This document shows, piece after piece, positions 44,959-53,530 of a stretch of 64,000 bases of DNA. Each line of letters begins with the position of its first letter. Positions within the stretch are counted from its first letter, which is position 1. Both the position numbers and the translations under genes were made by a program. Under the pieces are notes generated by a model. It ran no database searches, was not told the origin of the DNA, and worked only from the letters and a program-made list of their open reading frames with translations. Location of the stretch: contig NZ_JACNML010000002.1 in NCBI RefSeq assembly GCF_020005365.1, forward strand, positions 186,001 through 250,000, written 5' to 3'. The DNA comes from Kangiella shandongensis (GTDB lineage: Bacteria; Pseudomonadota; Gammaproteobacteria; Enterobacterales; Kangiellaceae).

Positions 44959-46614
44959 GTGGAACGCGAATTTATGGAGTTTGATGTCGTGATAGTAGGC
45001 GCCGGCCCTTCTGGCCTCTCGGCTGCTATCAAATTACGTCAACTAGCCCAAGAAAACGATCAAGAACTAATGGTTTGTGTCGTAGAGAAAGGCTCGGAAG
45101 TTGGCGCTCATATCCTGTCAGGAGCTGTGATTGAACCAAAAGCGCTTAACGAGCTTATCCCTGACTGGAAAGAAAAAGGAGCTCCCTTAAATACGAAGGT
45201 CACGGGTGATTCCATCTATCTCATGAAGGGCGAAGATAAGGCAACGAAAATCCCTAACTTTTTCGTTCCTAAAACCATGCACAACGAAGGCAACTACATT
45301 ATTAGCCTGGGTAACCTCTGCCGTTGGTTGGCAGAACAAGCTGAGGCGCTAGGAGTTGAAATCTTCCCAGGATTTGCAGCAGCAGAAGTCTTATACAATG
45401 ACGATGGCTCGGTTAAAGGTATCGCCACGGGGGATATGGGCATTGGCAAAGACGGTGAAAAGAAAGACGGCTACATGCCAGGCATGGAGTTACACGCTAA
45501 GTACACCTTATTTGCCGAAGGCTGTCGCGGTCATTTAGGTAAAGAACTGATTGGTAAGTTTGATCTTGATAAAGATAGTGAACCCCAACACTATGGCATC
45601 GGTATTAAAGAGCTGTGGAAAGTCCCTGCAGAACAACATCAGGAAGGTCTAGTTGTACATAGTGCTGGCTGGCCATTAAGTGAGTCAGGCTCTGCTGGCG
45701 GTGGCTTCTTATACCATATCGAAGATAACCAGGTTGCCGTTGGCTTGATTACGGATTTATCCTATTCAAACCCTCACGTCAGCCCGTTCCATGAATTTCA
45801 GCGCTTCAAGCACCAGAAAGAGATCAAAAAATTCTTACAGGATGGTGAGCGTATTTCATACGGAGCTCGAGCGATAACCAAAGGGGGCTTACAGTCACAA
45901 CCTAAAATGTCGTTCCCAGGCGGTCTGTTAATCGGCGATAATGCCGGGACCCTCAACTTTGCTAAAATTAAAGGCACACATACCGCGATGAAGTCAGGTA
46001 TGATTGCAGCAGAAACAATTGTAAATGCGATGAGCAAAGAACGTCGTAATGATGACCTGGTCGAGTTTGCAGATAATTACAAAGCTTCATGGGCATGGAA
46101 AGAACTACATCAACAACGTAACTTTGGCCCTGCACAACATAAATGGGGTAACTTCCTCGGCTCAGCTTATGCCTTTATAGATATCAATATCTTTAATGGC
46201 AAATTACCTTGGACCTTAAGCGATCCAGAGCCTGATTATACAACGATGAAGCCAGCCGATCAGTGCAAGAAAATTGACTACCCTAAACCGGACGGTAAAT
46301 TGTCTTTTGACAGGCTCTCTTCAGTGTTTATTTCTAACACCAATCACGAAGAAGATCAGCCTGTTCACTTAAAGCTGTCGGATAACAATATTCCGATTGA
46401 AGTGAACCTGGAAAAGTATGACGAACCAGCTCAGCGCTACTGCCCTGCTGGTGTCTATGAAGTCGTTCGTGATGATGATGGCAATAACCCACAGTTTGTG
46501 ATCAATGCACAAAACTGTGTTCACTGTAAGACCTGTGATATTAAAGATCCGAGCCAGAACATCACCTGGGTGACACCGGAAGGTGCCGGCGGCCCAAACT
46601 ATCCAAACATGTAA
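44959..46614 (+). CDS. Electron transfer flavoprotein-ubiquinone oxidoreductase
   Basis: A 551-residue membrane-associated flavoprotein that moves electrons from ETF to ubiquinone. FAD motif VVIVGAGPSGLSAAIKLRQL near the N-terminus; C-terminal [4Fe-4S] ligands are in RYCPAGVYE and NCVHCKTCDIKDPSQNITW. The start is GTG at 44959, supported by AAGAGGAG six bases upstream; a Met five codons later is an alternative. It is divergent from etfBA across 166 bases, and ends at a bidirectional terminator. Confidence 0.96.
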   Translation: MEREFMEFDVVIVGAGPSGLSAAIKLRQLAQENDQELMVCVVEKGSEVGAHILSGAVIEPKALNELIPDWKEKGAPLNTKVTGDSIYLMKGEDKATKIPNFFVPKTMHNEGNYIISLGNLCRWLAEQAEALGVEIFPGFAAAEVLYNDDGSVKGIATGDMGIGKDGEKKDGYMPGMELHAKYTLFAEGCRGHLGKELIGKFDLDKDSEPQHYGIGIKELWKVPAEQHQEGLVVHSAGWPLSESGSAGGGFLYHIEDNQVAVGLITDLSYSNPHVSPFHEFQRFKHQKEIKKFLQDGERISYGARAITKGGLQSQPKMSFPGGLLIGDNAGTLNFAKIKGTHTAMKSGMIAAETIVNAMSKERRNDDLVEFADNYKASWAWKELHQQRNFGPAQHKWGNFLGSAYAFIDINIFNGKLPWTLSDPEPDYTTMKPADQCKKIDYPKPDGKLSFDRLSSVFISNTNHEEDQPVHLKLSDNNIPIEVNLEKYDEPAQRYCPAGVYEVVRDDDGNNPQFVINAQNCVHCKTCDIKDPSQNITWVTPEGAGGPNYPNM

Positions 46615-46626
46615 GTTTGTGCCATC

Positions 46627-46657
46627 AAAAAAGCCTCCCAAGAAGGGAGGCTTTTTT
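46627..46657. terminator. Bidirectional Rho-independent terminator
   Basis: Perfect 13-bp stem AAAAAAGCCTCCC / GGGAGGCTTTTTT with a five-base loop between the convergent ETF-QO and DUF3466 genes. Confidence 0.92.
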
Positions 46658-46670
46658 GATTCAATAAGTC

Positions 46671-47945
46671 CTAGCTAATACTAGTGACTGGAATACTTCT
46701 TCTTATACCCAATACAGCGAGGATTGCTACTAGCACCGCCGGGAAGCTACCGCCACCACTCGAGTCATCTTCACCGGTACTACAATCTTCTATTGGCTCA
46801 CCAGTAGGGTCAAGTCGGAATGCTCTAACTTCACCATCAACCGTACCAAACCCTACAATTTGCCCTGAATCATTAATCGCTGTTGCTTCTGTCAGTTTCC
46901 AGTCAGTATTACACGACACGAGCTCATTAAGATTCTTCATTTCACCATTTTCATGAATAAAAGCTCCGTACTCACCAATCGTTGGGCTCGAAATTAGGGC
47001 CCGACCGACGATCTGTCCACTATTATTAATATCATTTGCCCTTGAATCATTGAATCTGCTATCAAAAAAACCTAAAAATGTTGGCTCAGAGTCTCCTGCT
47101 GCCATATCAATGACAAATGCTTCTCTCTGGTTTCTAGTGTCAGGTATTTGCATACTTCCGACAACTTGGTTTAGATCATTTATCCCTTGGGCTAGCATAG
47201 CTCGTTCATTAAGCTGTGGCACTTCGACAAGTTGACCAAGATCATTTGTTGAAGCAATGAAGGATTTAATCGTTGCTTCCCCATTAACCTCAGCATCACT
47301 AAAACCTAACACGTAGTTATTATCGTTGATATCAATCAAAAAAGATTGTTTATCTGCTCCTTCAGAAAATGGCTCTACAGCACTATAGGAGTTATTTTGT
47401 CTATCGTAGACAAAGGCCCTTGTCGTAGGGTTCTCATCATCATCAGGATTGACATCAAATTTTCCCGACAAGATAATTATGTCATTATTGTTTATCCCAA
47501 AAGCAGTAACGTTACTTAGGTTTTCTAAATCAGGTAATTGACTTACAACCTCACTCTCAAAAATAACAGCGTGTTGCTGTAGAGTAACTTCCGTCGAGCC
47601 ATCATCCAACTCTTTCTCTATCACTTCATTCGACAACCCCACTCCAACCATCGCATCGTTTAGGGATAAACCTTCACTAATGGTTCCTGCTTCCACAGCC
47701 CCTAAATCAATATTTCCTGCATCATCGAACAATACTGCATGGCGAACGAAATCACTTCCTCCATCCTCATTTATAGGTCCATTTGCATAACCAATAGCGA
47801 TACCTGCTTCGTTAATATCTCTTGCGATACTAAAGTTCCCATCTAACCCGCCAAGGTCAACAAGTTCATAAGGAGCTGCCAGCGATGTAGAAAATACAGC
47901 AGATAAGCTAAGCGCAAGTAAGGTTTTTGTCATTGTTAACTTCAT
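46671..47945 (-). CDS. DUF3466 family exported protein with GlyGly-CTERM-like tail
   Basis: A 424-residue exported protein: signal peptide about 1-23 (ends SLAAP), then repeated HAF-type beta units such as ELVDLGGLDGNFSIARDINE and GINDLNQVVGSM, INNSGQIVGRA, INDSGQIVGFG (repeats spaced about 50-70 residues). The C-terminus has a SSGGGS motif, a hydrophobic helix FPAVLVAILAVLGI and a basic RR followed by a short tail, resembling GlyGly-CTERM, the sorting signal cut by rhombosortase and linked to type II secretion. The DUF3466 function is unknown. Confidence 0.82.
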   Translation of the reverse strand: MKLTMTKTLLALSLSAVFSTSLAAPYELVDLGGLDGNFSIARDINEAGIAIGYANGPINEDGGSDFVRHAVLFDDAGNIDLGAVEAGTISEGLSLNDAMVGVGLSNEVIEKELDDGSTEVTLQQHAVIFESEVVSQLPDLENLSNVTAFGINNNDIIILSGKFDVNPDDDENPTTRAFVYDRQNNSYSAVEPFSEGADKQSFLIDINDNNYVLGFSDAEVNGEATIKSFIASTNDLGQLVEVPQLNERAMLAQGINDLNQVVGSMQIPDTRNQREAFVIDMAAGDSEPTFLGFFDSRFNDSRANDINNSGQIVGRALISSPTIGEYGAFIHENGEMKNLNELVSCNTDWKLTEATAINDSGQIVGFGTVDGEVRAFRLDPTGEPIEDCSTGEDDSSGGGSFPAVLVAILAVLGIRRSIPVTSIS

Positions 47946-47981
47946 TAATTCTCTCTTCGGTCAATATTCGTCAGTTTTCTA

Positions 47982-48632
47982 TTATGATACCGCGTCTGGC
48001 TGCGACTCTGGCTGAGCATCTTTAAATGCATCAAGCGTTAAACAATGCTGCTCAATTTCCACTAAACGAGGGTAATCGTCAAGAGGAACCTCGAACCTAC
48101 GAGCATTGTACAGCTGAGACACTAAAAACACGTCAGCTAATGTCAGCTTATCTCCAAAACAAAATGGTCCTTGAGTTTTGTATTCCGCCAACATCGACTC
48201 TAACGCTTTAAAGCCTTCATGGATCCAATGTGCGTACCAAGTCAACTTCTGTTCATCACTCACCTTCAATTCACCCTTCAAGTATTGCAACACACGCAAA
48301 TTATCCAATGGGTGAATATCGCAGGCAATGATTTGGCATACACTTCTGACTTTTGCCTTGAGAAAAGGTTCACTCGGAAATAGGAATGGCCCATCATAAA
48401 CATCGTCCAGATATTCACAGATGGCCATAGACTGAGTCAGGAGTTTGCCATTATCGTCTAATAATGGCACTAACTCTTGAGGGTTTTTTTCAGCATATTC
48501 GGGTTTATGTTGCTCGCCTCCATCCTTAACCAAGTGGATTGGAATAACAGAGTAAGATAAGCGCTTGATATTTAAGGCAATGCGTACACGATAAGCCGCC
48601 GTAGAACGCCAGTAGCTATAAAGCTTCAACAT
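47982..48632 (-). CDS. maiA: Maleylacetoacetate isomerase
   Basis: A 216-residue glutathione-S-transferase-family enzyme that isomerises maleylacetoacetate to fumarylacetoacetate, the fifth step of tyrosine degradation. The zeta-class motif SYWRSTAAYRVRIALNIK (about 6-23) carries the glutathione-activating Ser/Thr. NPQELVPLLDD and SMAICEYLDDVY follow in the thioredoxin-like domain. It starts 25 bases after the fumarylacetoacetase-like gene and belongs to the same unit. Confidence 0.93.
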   Translation of the reverse strand: MLKLYSYWRSTAAYRVRIALNIKRLSYSVIPIHLVKDGGEQHKPEYAEKNPQELVPLLDDNGKLLTQSMAICEYLDDVYDGPFLFPSEPFLKAKVRSVCQIIACDIHPLDNLRVLQYLKGELKVSDEQKLTWYAHWIHEGFKALESMLAEYKTQGPFCFGDKLTLADVFLVSQLYNARRFEVPLDDYPRLVEIEQHCLTLDAFKDAQPESQPDAVS

Positions 48633-48657
48633 AAACCCTCTCCTTTATTTATACTGA

Positions 48658-49641
48658 TTATACTTCGTACTTTTCAACAACCTGGTTGATTTGACCGAAA
48701 ATGCTTTGCTGATTTTCATCAAACATTTCGATCGTTACTTTGTCGCCGAACTGCATGAATGGTGTTGAAGGCTTACCATCGGCAATGATTTCCAACATGC
48801 GAACTTCCGCAAGACATGAAGAGCCTACCGAACGATCCTTGTTAGAGATAGTGCCAGAGCCAACGATACAACCAGCTGTTAGCGGACGTGTTTTTGCGGC
48901 ATGGGCAACTAGCGTTGGGAAATCAAAAACCATGTCGACGCCACAGTCTGGATGACCCAGTTCTTTTTCGTTTAAGTGTGTGATTAATGGCAAGAACACT
49001 TTCTTGCCATCCCACTTATCGCCTAACTCATCTGGAGTGACCGCAACAGGCGAAAACGCAGACGACGGCTTAGACTGGAAGAAACCAAAGCCTTTCGCCA
49101 ATTCACCCGGAATCAGGTTACGCAATGATACGTCATTCACAGTCATCAACAAACGAATTTCTTTTTCCGCCTGCTCAGCTGTAGCACCCATTGGAACGTC
49201 ACCCGTAATGACCGCAACTTCCGCTTCCATGTCGATACCATACTCTTCACTCGCCATTTTGATATTATCACGAGGGCCTAAGAAAGCATCACTGCCGCCT
49301 TGGTACATTAGTGGGTCAGTCCAGAATGTTTCAGGCATTTCTGCGTTACGAGCCTTACGAACCAACTCAACGTGATTTACATAAGCACTGCCATCAGCCC
49401 ACTGATAAGCACGCGGTAAAGGAGACTCACAAGCTCCTTGCTCAAAATCCATTACATCAACAATTTGACCGTCGTTCAATTCCTGATACGTTTTTTCTAG
49501 CTTTGGCTTGAATGCATCCCACTCATCTAAAGCAGCCTGTAACGTTTTAACGTAATCAACTTTTGTTGCTTTGGTTAAATCTTTACTGACAACCACTAGC
49601 TGGCCATCACGAGAACCGTCTCTTAACGTAGCTAATTTCAT
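48658..49641 (-). CDS. Fumarylacetoacetate hydrolase family protein
   Basis: A 327-residue FAH-family hydrolase, the likely final enzyme of the tyrosine pathway, cleaving fumarylacetoacetate to fumarate and acetoacetate. Metal-site and family motifs include YGIDMEAEVAVITGDVP (the acidic E-x-E set), LMTVNDVSLRNLIP and GCIVGSGTISNKDRSVGSSC. It is the compact bacterial form, shorter than the 420-residue eukaryotic FAH. The adjacent maiA, hmgA, hppD and phhA genes support the assignment over other FAH-family reactions. Confidence 0.88.
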   Translation of the reverse strand: MKLATLRDGSRDGQLVVVSKDLTKATKVDYVKTLQAALDEWDAFKPKLEKTYQELNDGQIVDVMDFEQGACESPLPRAYQWADGSAYVNHVELVRKARNAEMPETFWTDPLMYQGGSDAFLGPRDNIKMASEEYGIDMEAEVAVITGDVPMGATAEQAEKEIRLLMTVNDVSLRNLIPGELAKGFGFFQSKPSSAFSPVAVTPDELGDKWDGKKVFLPLITHLNEKELGHPDCGVDMVFDFPTLVAHAAKTRPLTAGCIVGSGTISNKDRSVGSSCLAEVRMLEIIADGKPSTPFMQFGDKVTIEMFDENQQSIFGQINQVVEKYEV

Positions 49642-49922
49642 TCTACTATCCTAAATTTTTAATCTATTTTATTGCTGATACGCATTGATATGGCACCAAC
49701 AACACTAAATTCAACCGCTTAGGCCAGCACTCTCATGTTGACCTGGTTCATTAATAACGAGAATCTACTACTCTGACAACACGCTTTAAACAAAACCCTG
49801 TCATGAGGACTTTCTTGCTTAGACGAGGCATTTAGCGCACGGATGTGAGGGGTGTATGCATAATACATGACTCACTGAGTACGCTAAATAACAACGTATA
49901 AGCCAGAAAAGATCATTACCCG

Positions 49923-51053
49923 TTATTGGGAAGCTTTCCAGCTATTGCAGTACTCTGGGTTTTCAACCCCAGCCATGGCATCACCGACTTCCAGCGCATC
50001 ACGCGTATCCAGCATCACTGCCACTTCATCCGTTTCTTTCTTGGCATACTTGCGCCCTGCTTCGAAAGCTTTTGGATGTGGCCCATGAGTGAAACCTGAT
50101 GGATGGAACGTTACCATGCCAGCATCAATATTATCACGACTGAAGAAGTCGCCTGCATGATAGAACAGGACTTCATCAAAATCATCGTTGTTGTGATAGA
50201 ACGGTACTTTCAAGGCACCAGGATCCGATTCGATCGGTCTTGGTACAAAAGTACACACCACAAAACGACTCGCCACAAAAGTGGTATGCGCTGATGGTGG
50301 TAAGTGATAGCGGTGGGACATTAACGGACGAATATCACGCCAGTTTATACGCACCACCGACAAGTCACCGTGCCAACCGATAGCGTCTAAAGGCGAATAA
50401 TTGTACTGCACACGCGATAACTGACCACGACGCTTAATTTCAACGGTCCACGGCGTATCATCCTGCTGGGCTTTGAACTTATCGTTAATGCTCGGCACAT
50501 CCAGCATAGCCGGATCAAAAATGGCCTGCGGGCCTACCAGGCCTTTTTCAGGTAATTGATAGCTATCATTGGTCGCTTCAATTAGCAGCATGGTCATTGG
50601 CGCTTGTGGCTCAATACGCCACATAGTACCGCGAGGAACGACAACATAATCGCCTTCACGGATTTCCAGATGACCATAGTCACAGAATAAATCACCCTGC
50701 CCTTTATGAATAAACAGCAGTTCGTCACCATCACCATTACGAACCAGATTCAACATGGCTTCGTTACAGTTCCAGATACGGAATTTGCAATGTGCGTTGT
50801 ATAGAAGGTTTTCTGCGCCCCATGGCGAGTTAGAGTTTTTATTCAACTCGTTTAAGTCATAGGCACGCGGACGCAACGGTCCTTCCCACTTTTCCCATGC
50901 AGTAGGTGGGTGCTTGTGGTGGAAGTGAGCCGTTGGACCGAAGAAACCACTTCGGCCCGCTTCACGCTCATACGGCGCCTCTTCAGGCAGATCCGCATGA
51001 GCCTGGCGAGAAATGGTTCCTTCCTTATGAGGGAAAGCAATCCATTTACGCAT
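49923..51053 (-). CDS. hmgA: Homogentisate 1,2-dioxygenase
   Basis: A 376-residue cupin-fold iron dioxygenase that opens the ring of homogentisate to maleylacetoacetate. The iron-site region is visible as HPSGFTHGPHPKAFE with a nearby FYHAGDFFSR (about 300-340). It is about 60 residues shorter than the classical 430-440-residue enzyme, belonging to the short bacterial form. It starts one base after the hppD stop, so the two are coupled, and a 281-base gap separates it from the fah/maiA pair. Confidence 0.9.
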   Translation of the reverse strand: MRKWIAFPHKEGTISRQAHADLPEEAPYEREAGRSGFFGPTAHFHHKHPPTAWEKWEGPLRPRAYDLNELNKNSNSPWGAENLLYNAHCKFRIWNCNEAMLNLVRNGDGDELLFIHKGQGDLFCDYGHLEIREGDYVVVPRGTMWRIEPQAPMTMLLIEATNDSYQLPEKGLVGPQAIFDPAMLDVPSINDKFKAQQDDTPWTVEIKRRGQLSRVQYNYSPLDAIGWHGDLSVVRINWRDIRPLMSHRYHLPPSAHTTFVASRFVVCTFVPRPIESDPGALKVPFYHNNDDFDEVLFYHAGDFFSRDNIDAGMVTFHPSGFTHGPHPKAFEAGRKYAKKETDEVAVMLDTRDALEVGDAMAGVENPEYCNSWKASQ

Positions 51054-51054
51054 C

Positions 51055-52113
51055 TTAAATTACTCCACGTTTTTGCTGATCCAGCTCGATAGATTCGAAT
51101 AGCGCTTTAAAGTTACCTTCGCCGAAGCCCTGGTTACCTTTACGCTGAATGATTTCAAAGAAAATTGGACCAATCACAGTGTTAGTAAAGATTTGTAGCA
51201 AAATACCTTCCTCGTGCTCAAGAGAGCCATCGATCAAGATGCGGTTCTTACGAAGTTCCTCTACGTCCTCATGGTGCTTGGGAATACGGCGTGGGATCAT
51301 ATCGTAATAGGTATCTGGCGTATCCATAAAGTCCATACCACCGTCACGAAGCTTTTCAATCGTGCCGTAGATATCATCTGTGGCCAATGCGATATGCTGG
51401 ATGCCTTCACCATTGTACTCTTTCAAGAACTCTTCGATTTGTGACTTATCGTCTGCAGACTCGTTGATAGGGATACGCAGCTTATTACATGGACCTGTCA
51501 TCGCCTTAGAGAATAAGCCAGTTTGCTTACCTTCAATATCGAAGTAACGAATCTCACGGAAGTTAGCGATGTTTTCATAGAAAGTTGCCCACACGTCCAT
51601 ACCACCACGCTTCACATTGTGTGTCAGGTGATCAAGTGTGTGCAAGCCCATACCAGCAGGGAACCTCTCAACGCCTTCGTAGAAGTCAAAGTCAGCATCA
51701 TAAATGTTGTTTTCTTTGCCCCACTTATCAACGAAATACAATACCGAGCCACCGATACCATAAACGCCTGGGTGCGAGTTATGCTCATCTTTATCAAATG
51801 GCTTAGCACCTTTCTCTACAGCATACTCAAATGCCTTCTGAGCATCTTCCACACGCCATGCCATTGCACATGCACATGGACCGTGCGACTGGCTAAACTC
51901 ATTAAAGTAACCTTCTGACTCACCGTTTACTAAGAAGTTGATATCGCCCTGGCGATACAAAAACACTTCTTTTGATTTATGTTTAGCAACTTCGGTAAAA
52001 CCTAATAGCTCAAATAGCTCTTTTAACTTCTTCACGCCAGCTGCGTCAGGCGCAGAATATTCAACAAACTCAAAACCATCAGTTCCAAGGGGATTAAACG
52101 TTGTATCAGTCAT
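51055..52113 (-). CDS. hppD: 4-hydroxyphenylpyruvate dioxygenase
   Basis: A 352-residue iron dioxygenase that converts 4-hydroxyphenylpyruvate to homogentisate. It has two glyoxalase-fold halves; ligand-bearing segments are LDHLTHNV (about 165), GIQHIALATDDI (about 238) and the C-terminal NTVIGPIFFEIIQRKGNQGFGEGNF, which includes the iron-binding Glu and the conserved GFGxGNF. First gene of an hppD-hmgA unit. The 326-base region upstream (52114-52439) holds its promoter region and a hairpin behind phhA; no clear TyrR-like operator was seen. Confidence 0.97.
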   Translation of the reverse strand: MTDTTFNPLGTDGFEFVEYSAPDAAGVKKLKELFELLGFTEVAKHKSKEVFLYRQGDINFLVNGESEGYFNEFSQSHGPCACAMAWRVEDAQKAFEYAVEKGAKPFDKDEHNSHPGVYGIGGSVLYFVDKWGKENNIYDADFDFYEGVERFPAGMGLHTLDHLTHNVKRGGMDVWATFYENIANFREIRYFDIEGKQTGLFSKAMTGPCNKLRIPINESADDKSQIEEFLKEYNGEGIQHIALATDDIYGTIEKLRDGGMDFMDTPDTYYDMIPRRIPKHHEDVEELRKNRILIDGSLEHEEGILLQIFTNTVIGPIFFEIIQRKGNQGFGEGNFKALFESIELDQQKRGVI

Positions 52114-52388
52114 TTTATAAACTCCTCAATTTTCGAGGTGGAATTACTTACCTTTTGATCCAGCTCACTCGGTGTCATATTTCAATATTGTTTAAACTAC
52201 CGAACAGTTCGCCACTTATTGATCAAAAGACCTAAATGTTAGTAGCAGGTATTCCTACGCTTTGCTCCACTGAGCGCGTATTTGTGCCGCAACGATAAAC
52301 GTTGGGATGAGTTGTTTATTAAGATTCAATAACATATAACCAAGTTTTAAAGCAATATCAAAGCTTTAGTTATCCCCATATTATGCAA

Positions 52389-52420
52389 CAGCCCGCGACA
52401 TTTCACAATCTCGCGGGCTG
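52389..52420 (-). terminator. Hairpin after phhA, possible weak terminator
   Basis: A ten-base perfect stem CAGCCCGCGA / TCGCGGGCTG starting 20 bases past the phhA stop on the minus strand. Only TTGCATAA follows, so the T tract is poor. Confidence 0.5.
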
Positions 52421-52439
52421 CAAAATGGAATTTTGAAAA

Positions 52440-53243
52440 CTAGCTAGCTTTCTGTTCTTCCTTTGGTGGGTATAAAGGTTCACGTAAGCCAAGACGCTTG
52501 GCTTCTTTTACCATACCCATGACATCACCGTTAGCCAAATCGAACAACTGCTTAAAGTCGTCAATAACAAAATATTTCGGCTGCATGATATCAATACGGT
52601 ATGGCGTACGTAACATTTCGACTGGGTCAAAAGGAGCACGAATAACGTCAGGATCCTCCAGACTGTGTGGCGTTTCACCAATCGATGACAAGATACCGCC
52701 ACCGTAAATGCGTCGGCCTTCTGCCGTATTAATCAGGCCAAACTCAACGGTAAACCAGTAAAGACGGGCCAAATAAACCCGGTCTTCTTTGCTCGCTTCA
52801 TAGCCAAGCTTACCGTAAGCTGCTGTAAATTCAGCAAAATACGGGTTAGTTAGCATCGCCGTATGACCATAGATTTCATGAAACACATCGGGTTCTTGCA
52901 GATAATCCATCTCTTCACGAGTACGGATAAAGGTCGCACAGGGGAATTTCTTATCGGCTAAGAGCGCAAAAAACTTATCAAAGTTAATTAACGCTGGAAC
53001 CCAGGCCACTTCCCAGCCCGTTTCTTTGCGCAGGACGCTGGACACTTCTTCCAGCTGTGGAATACGATCGTTGGGAAGGTTAATTTTTTCAAGACCTTCG
53101 AAATACTCAGGGCAGGCACGACCTTGGATCAGCTTTTCCTGACGAGCCATAAGCTCGCTCCAAATCTGATGCTCTTCGTCTGTGTAATGAATAAAACCAT
53201 CATCGTCCATCGGACGCGCTTTATACTTTGTACCTTTAGCCAT
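52440..53243 (-). CDS. phhA: Phenylalanine 4-monooxygenase
   Basis: A 267-residue pterin-dependent iron hydroxylase converting phenylalanine to tyrosine. The iron ligands lie in PDVFHEIYGHTAML (HxxxH with nearby Glu), about residues 118-131. I choose the ATG at 53243 (MAKGTKYKARPMDDDGFIHY), preceded by AGGTAGG and matching family length; a longer frame from 53333 would add 30 residues of non-conserved sequence. With hppD, hmgA, fah and maiA it gives a nearly complete phenylalanine catabolic route. Confidence 0.95.
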   Translation of the reverse strand: MAKGTKYKARPMDDDGFIHYTDEEHQIWSELMARQEKLIQGRACPEYFEGLEKINLPNDRIPQLEEVSSVLRKETGWEVAWVPALINFDKFFALLADKKFPCATFIRTREEMDYLQEPDVFHEIYGHTAMLTNPYFAEFTAAYGKLGYEASKEDRVYLARLYWFTVEFGLINTAEGRRIYGGGILSSIGETPHSLEDPDVIRAPFDPVEMLRTPYRIDIMQPKYFVIDDFKQLFDLANGDVMGMVKEAKRLGLREPLYPPKEEQKAS

Positions 53244-53530
53244 AAACCTACCTAAATATTTTTGTGACTGAATACTATTATACCGTATCAGGAGCAATTC
53301 TTCAGTTGAACGCCCCCTCAAAGGCGCACACATTATTACAGCTCATATAATAAAAACAAGTAAAATCCACTGGATAAACCAGATTCAAAGAGTTATATCG
53401 TTTGCAAGTTCAAAGCACTCGTATTAAATTAAGAAATAGTTATCACTTTTTTCAAATAAACTGCGAAATGTTTGATAATTACTCAAGATCTTACATTTCT
53501 TTACTCAACTCAGCGCTTAGTTGATACATA

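Noticed and set aside
52114-52439. TyrR/PhhR-type operator before hppD
   Set aside because: No convincing TGTAAA-N6-TTTACA match was found.
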